Source of the DNA: Pseudomonadota bacterium
GTDB lineage: Bacteria > Pseudomonadota > Alphaproteobacteria > Ferrovibrionales > Ferrovibrionaceae
Assembly (NCBI GenBank): GCA_023434425.1
Contig: JAEYSS010000220.1
Span: 1-64,000 of the forward strand
Length of the DNA stretch: 64,000 nucleotides
Direction of reading: 5' to 3'
Notes under the pieces: generated by a model
The model's input: the letters and a program-made list of their open reading frames with translations, nothing else
Told to the model about the DNA's origin: nothing
The model's database searches: none
Program-made: the position numbers and the translations under genes
Shown here: positions 61,862-64,000 of the stretch, piece after piece
Numbering within the stretch: the stretch's first letter is position 1
Layout: the number at the start of each line of letters is the position of its first letter

Positions 61862-63008
61862 AGGCCTGACCGAGACGGTCATCGACTCCCAGGTCCTGGG
61901 ACATGTACGCCTCATGCAGGAAGCCGACATTGCCGATTTCGAGATCTGGGCGCTGCCCTGGGATCCGAACGTGCGCGATCTGTCGCTGGCGCGCCAAGCC
62001 GAGGCGCAACGCCGCGCCGGCTGTCCGATCAGGATTCTTCCCGGTGCCCGGCCGGGGAAATTCGCCTCGGTGGCGACAAATGCCGCGACGCTGTCAAAAG
62101 CTGCAACACGGCACGGCGCGCGATTCGACATCGTGCATGCCCGCACCGATTACACCGCTCTCGCCGCCGAGCCATTGGCTCGTAGCATGGGTGCCGCCCT
62201 GCTATTCGATTGCCGGGGCGATTCCGCTGCCGAACTGGATTATCGCGCCGACTTGCGCCATGGCTTGCGCCGCCTGCTCAAGCCGCTTCTGCGCCACATC
62301 CTGACCCAGCGCCTGCGTCGCGCCGCGCGGCTCTGCGATCGCGCCCTCTTCGTCAGCCATCCCCTGCACCGGCTGGTCGCCAGCGAGATCGGCGACAAAC
62401 CACATGCCGTAATCCCCTGCTGCGCCTCGGAAGATGACTTCTTCTTCGATACCTCCCTGCGCGAGAAAACCCGCCAGGGACTCGGCTATACCGGCAGCGA
62501 CATCGTCTACATCTACTCCGGCGGGCTCCAGCCCTATCAGCGGCTGGACGACACCATCGACGCCTTTACCCGGCTGCATGCCGGGAATCCCGCGGTGCGG
62601 CTGCTGATCGCCACGCCCCGCCTCGTGGAGGCCAGAGAGCTCCTAGGCCACCTGCCTCCTGGCTGCTGGCAGGTCATATCGGCAAAGCTCGAGGATGTGA
62701 ACAGCCTGCTCAATGCCGCCGATGCCGCCTTCCTGTTACGGCATGACGACCAGACCAATCGCGTCGCCTCGCCCACCAAGTTCGCGGAATATTGCCTGAC
62801 CGGCCTGCCCGTGATCATGACCGACGCCATCCGCGACAGCCATGCGCTGGCGCAGAAGCATGGCAATCTCATGCTTTTCGATGACGCAGTGCCGGCTCTC
62901 GCCCTGCCGCCGCAACTGGATCGCGCCGCTCTAGCAAAGCGCTATCGCGGCCGACTGGGCAAACAGGCCTTCTTCGAGGAGTACCGCCGGATTTACGCAC
63001 CAACCTGA
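61818..63008 (+). CDS. Glycosyltransferase, GT-B fold (GT4-like)
   Basis: The 396-residue protein from ATG 61818 starts PRVLLTFFEGLTETVIDSQVLGH. The middle has DIVHARTDYTALAAEPLARSMG near 106 and a short HPLHRLVASEIGDK linker. The donor domain includes DIVYIYSGGLQPYQRLDDTI near 232, VRLLIATPRL, and RVASPTKFAEYCLTGLPVIMTD near 315, which carries the usual Glu motif. It is the last gene of the cluster and is followed by a strong hairpin. Donor unknown. Confidence 0.8.
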   Translation: MATAAKPRVLLTFFEGLTETVIDSQVLGHVRLMQEADIADFEIWALPWDPNVRDLSLARQAEAQRRAGCPIRILPGARPGKFASVATNAATLSKAATRHGARFDIVHARTDYTALAAEPLARSMGAALLFDCRGDSAAELDYRADLRHGLRRLLKPLLRHILTQRLRRAARLCDRALFVSHPLHRLVASEIGDKPHAVIPCCASEDDFFFDTSLREKTRQGLGYTGSDIVYIYSGGLQPYQRLDDTIDAFTRLHAGNPAVRLLIATPRLVEARELLGHLPPGCWQVISAKLEDVNSLLNAADAAFLLRHDDQTNRVASPTKFAEYCLTGLPVIMTDAIRDSHALAQKHGNLMLFDDAVPALALPPQLDRAALAKRYRGRLGKQAFFEEYRRIYAPT

Positions 63009-63026
63009 GCCATCATCCTTTCCAAG

Positions 63027-63071
63027 AAAGAAGAAAGAGCGCCGCTTCATCCGCGGCGCTCTTTCTTCTTT
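63027..63071. terminator. Bidirectional intrinsic terminator between convergent genes
   Basis: Positions 63027-63045 and 63053-63071 form a perfect 19-bp inverted repeat around the 7-nt loop TTCATCC. The stem starts AAAGAAGAAAG and ends CTTTCTTCTTT, so a U-rich tract follows on both strands. It can end the glycan cluster transcript on the + strand and the CysN/CysC-type transcript on the - strand. Confidence 0.93.
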
Positions 63072-63083
63072 GCGCTCTGCAAC

Positions 63084-64000
63084 TCAGATATAGCCATTGG
63101 CACGAAGGTATTCGATGATCTGCTCAGCGGCCTCGGAGGCCGAAACCTTCTTGGTATCGATGCAGAATTCCGGATTCTCCGGCGCCTCGTAGGGCGAGTT
63201 GATGCCGGTGAAGTTCGGGATCCCGCCGGCACGGGCCTTCTTGTAGAGTCCCTTCGGATCGCGCTTTTCGCATTCCTCCAAGGGAGTTGAGAGATAGATC
63301 TCGATGAACTCCCCCGCCTCCAGCATGTCCCGAGCCGCTTGCCGCTCAGCCCGGAATGGCGAGATCAGAGCGGTGATTACGATCAGCCCGGCATCGACGA
63401 AAAGCTTCGAGACCTCGGAGACGCGACGCACATTCTCTACCCGTGCCTCCGGTGTGAAACCGAGATCCCGGTTCAGGCCGTGCCGTAGATTGTCGCCGTC
63501 CAGCATGTAGGTATGACGCCCGAGATCCGCGAGGCGTCGCTCGACCAGATCGGCGATCGTCGACTTGCCCGCACCACTCAGGCCAGTGAACCAGAGAACC
63601 GCCGGCTTCTGCTTTTTCAATTCGGCGCGCAGGGTCTTGCCGACCTCCATCTTGTGCCATTCAATATTGGTGGCGCGACGTAGGGCGAAATTAATGATGC
63701 CAGCACCCACCGTACGGTTAGTGAACGGATCGATGACGATGAAACCGCCGCCCTCGCGACTATCGGCATAGGCATCGCAGACAAGTGGATAATCGAGACC
63801 CAGGGTCGCTACACCGATTTCGTTGAGCGCGAGCACCTGCGTCGCCTCATGCAGCATGGTGTTAACATCGACCTTATATTTCAGGTTCGTCACCGCGCCG
63901 CGAATCAGCCGTGCGCCGCATTTCACCAGATACTGGCGGCCGGGCATCAGCGCATCGCTGTCCATCCACAACAGATGAACCGAGAACTGGTCAGCCACGA
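63084..64000 (-). CDS. cysC: CysN/CysC-type sulfate-activation protein, C-terminal part (5' end cut by window edge)
   Basis: The visible 304 residues read from the right edge. The first part (QFSVHLLWMDSDALMPGRQYLVKCG is split as QFSVHLLWMDSDA and LMPGRQYLVKCG) is the C-terminal barrel of the GTPase subunit CysN. From about residue 130 it is adenylyl-sulfate kinase: Walker A GLSGAGKST, LDGDNLRHGLNRDLGFT, LISPFRAER and the TPLEECEKRDPKGLYKKAR segment. This is the NodQ/CysNC fusion that makes APS and PAPS. The Met at 63998 is internal. PAPS from it could serve the sulfotransferase at 31567. It converges with the cluster. Confidence 0.93.
   Translation of the reverse strand, partial: VADQFSVHLLWMDSDALMPGRQYLVKCGARLIRGAVTNLKYKVDVNTMLHEATQVLALNEIGVATLGLDYPLVCDAYADSREGGGFIVIDPFTNRTVGAGIINFALRRATNIEWHKMEVGKTLRAELKKQKPAVLWFTGLSGAGKSTIADLVERRLADLGRHTYMLDGDNLRHGLNRDLGFTPEARVENVRRVSEVSKLFVDAGLIVITALISPFRAERQAARDMLEAGEFIEIYLSTPLEECEKRDPKGLYKKARAGGIPNFTGINSPYEAPENPEFCIDTKKVSASEAAEQIIEYLRANGYI

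Noticed and set aside
1..64000. CRISPR arrays, insertion sequences, tRNA genes or phage attachment sites
   Set aside because: I saw no regular short repeats with spacers, no transposase-like frames, no tRNA cloverleaf and no integrase; none can be supported.

Overview
The window looks like part of a GC-rich alphaproteobacterial chromosome, possibly Rhodospirillales-like. This rests on an NdvA/ChvA-type glucan exporter at the left edge, the codon use and the gene families; no rRNA or tRNA is present to confirm it. It holds one very large surface-glycan biosynthesis locus with ordinary genes on both sides.

Left flank (1-8946). A minus-strand NdvA-like ABC exporter runs off the left edge. Then come a rightward trio (methyltransferase, GalE-like epimerase, glycosyltransferase), an amidase, an EPS-type winged-helix regulator translationally coupled to an RfaH-type NusG paralogue, and rimO. 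A strong intrinsic terminator (8985-9014) ends this part.

Leader (9015-9321). A sigma70-like promoter (9072-9100) lies among repeated and inverted CTGAA/TTCAG motifs. About 180 nt after it is an 11-of-12 match to the enterobacterial ops element (9283-9294), just before the first gene of the cluster. With the RfaH-like gene 2 kb upstream, this suggests an antitermination-controlled locus.

Cluster (9322-63008). Forty-seven genes lie on the + strand with no gap above 73 nt and many ATGA/GTGA/TTGA overlaps, so they may form one transcript of about 54 kb. Parts in order: GDP-mannose to GDP-fucose genes (manC, fcl, gmd); UDP-GlcNAc to a UDP-ManNAc-uronate-like sugar (wecB, a nucleotide-sugar dehydrogenase); a C-methyltransferase and a glycosyltransferase; an sps-like nonulosonic-acid module (two Gfo/Idh oxidoreductases, an SpsF-like cytidylyltransferase, aminotransferase, SDR, GNAT, NeuB-like synthase); an amidation block (AsnB-like protein, WbuX/PseA-like amidotransferase, an unknown 129-residue protein, methyltransferases, a sulfotransferase, a COG4310/DUF4910 protein, HisH, and a HisF-WbuX fusion); an ABC flippase-like exporter; more methyltransferases with a PhyH-type dioxygenase and a GT-B-like protein; a second AsnB-like protein without the glutaminase cysteine; a second nonulosonic-acid set (NeuB, NeuC, NeuA); and a capsule-type protein, glycosyltransferases, a bi-domain oxidoreductase and a heparinase-family protein. 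Fourteen SAM methyltransferases occur in the window, thirteen of them in this cluster. No Wzx, Wzy, chain-length regulator or initiating phosphoglycosyltransferase is seen.

Right flank (63009-64000). A 19-bp perfect hairpin separates the cluster from a convergent CysN/CysC-type sulfate-activation gene that runs off the right edge. Its PAPS product could supply the cluster's sulfotransferase.

Overall inference: the locus makes a heavily decorated glycan (fucose/mannose branch, ManNAc-uronate-like sugar and one or two nonulosonic acids) carrying amide or amidine, methyl and sulfate groups. The most unusual parts are the HisF-WbuX fusion beside HisH and the duplicated AsnB/NeuB/methyltransferase modules.
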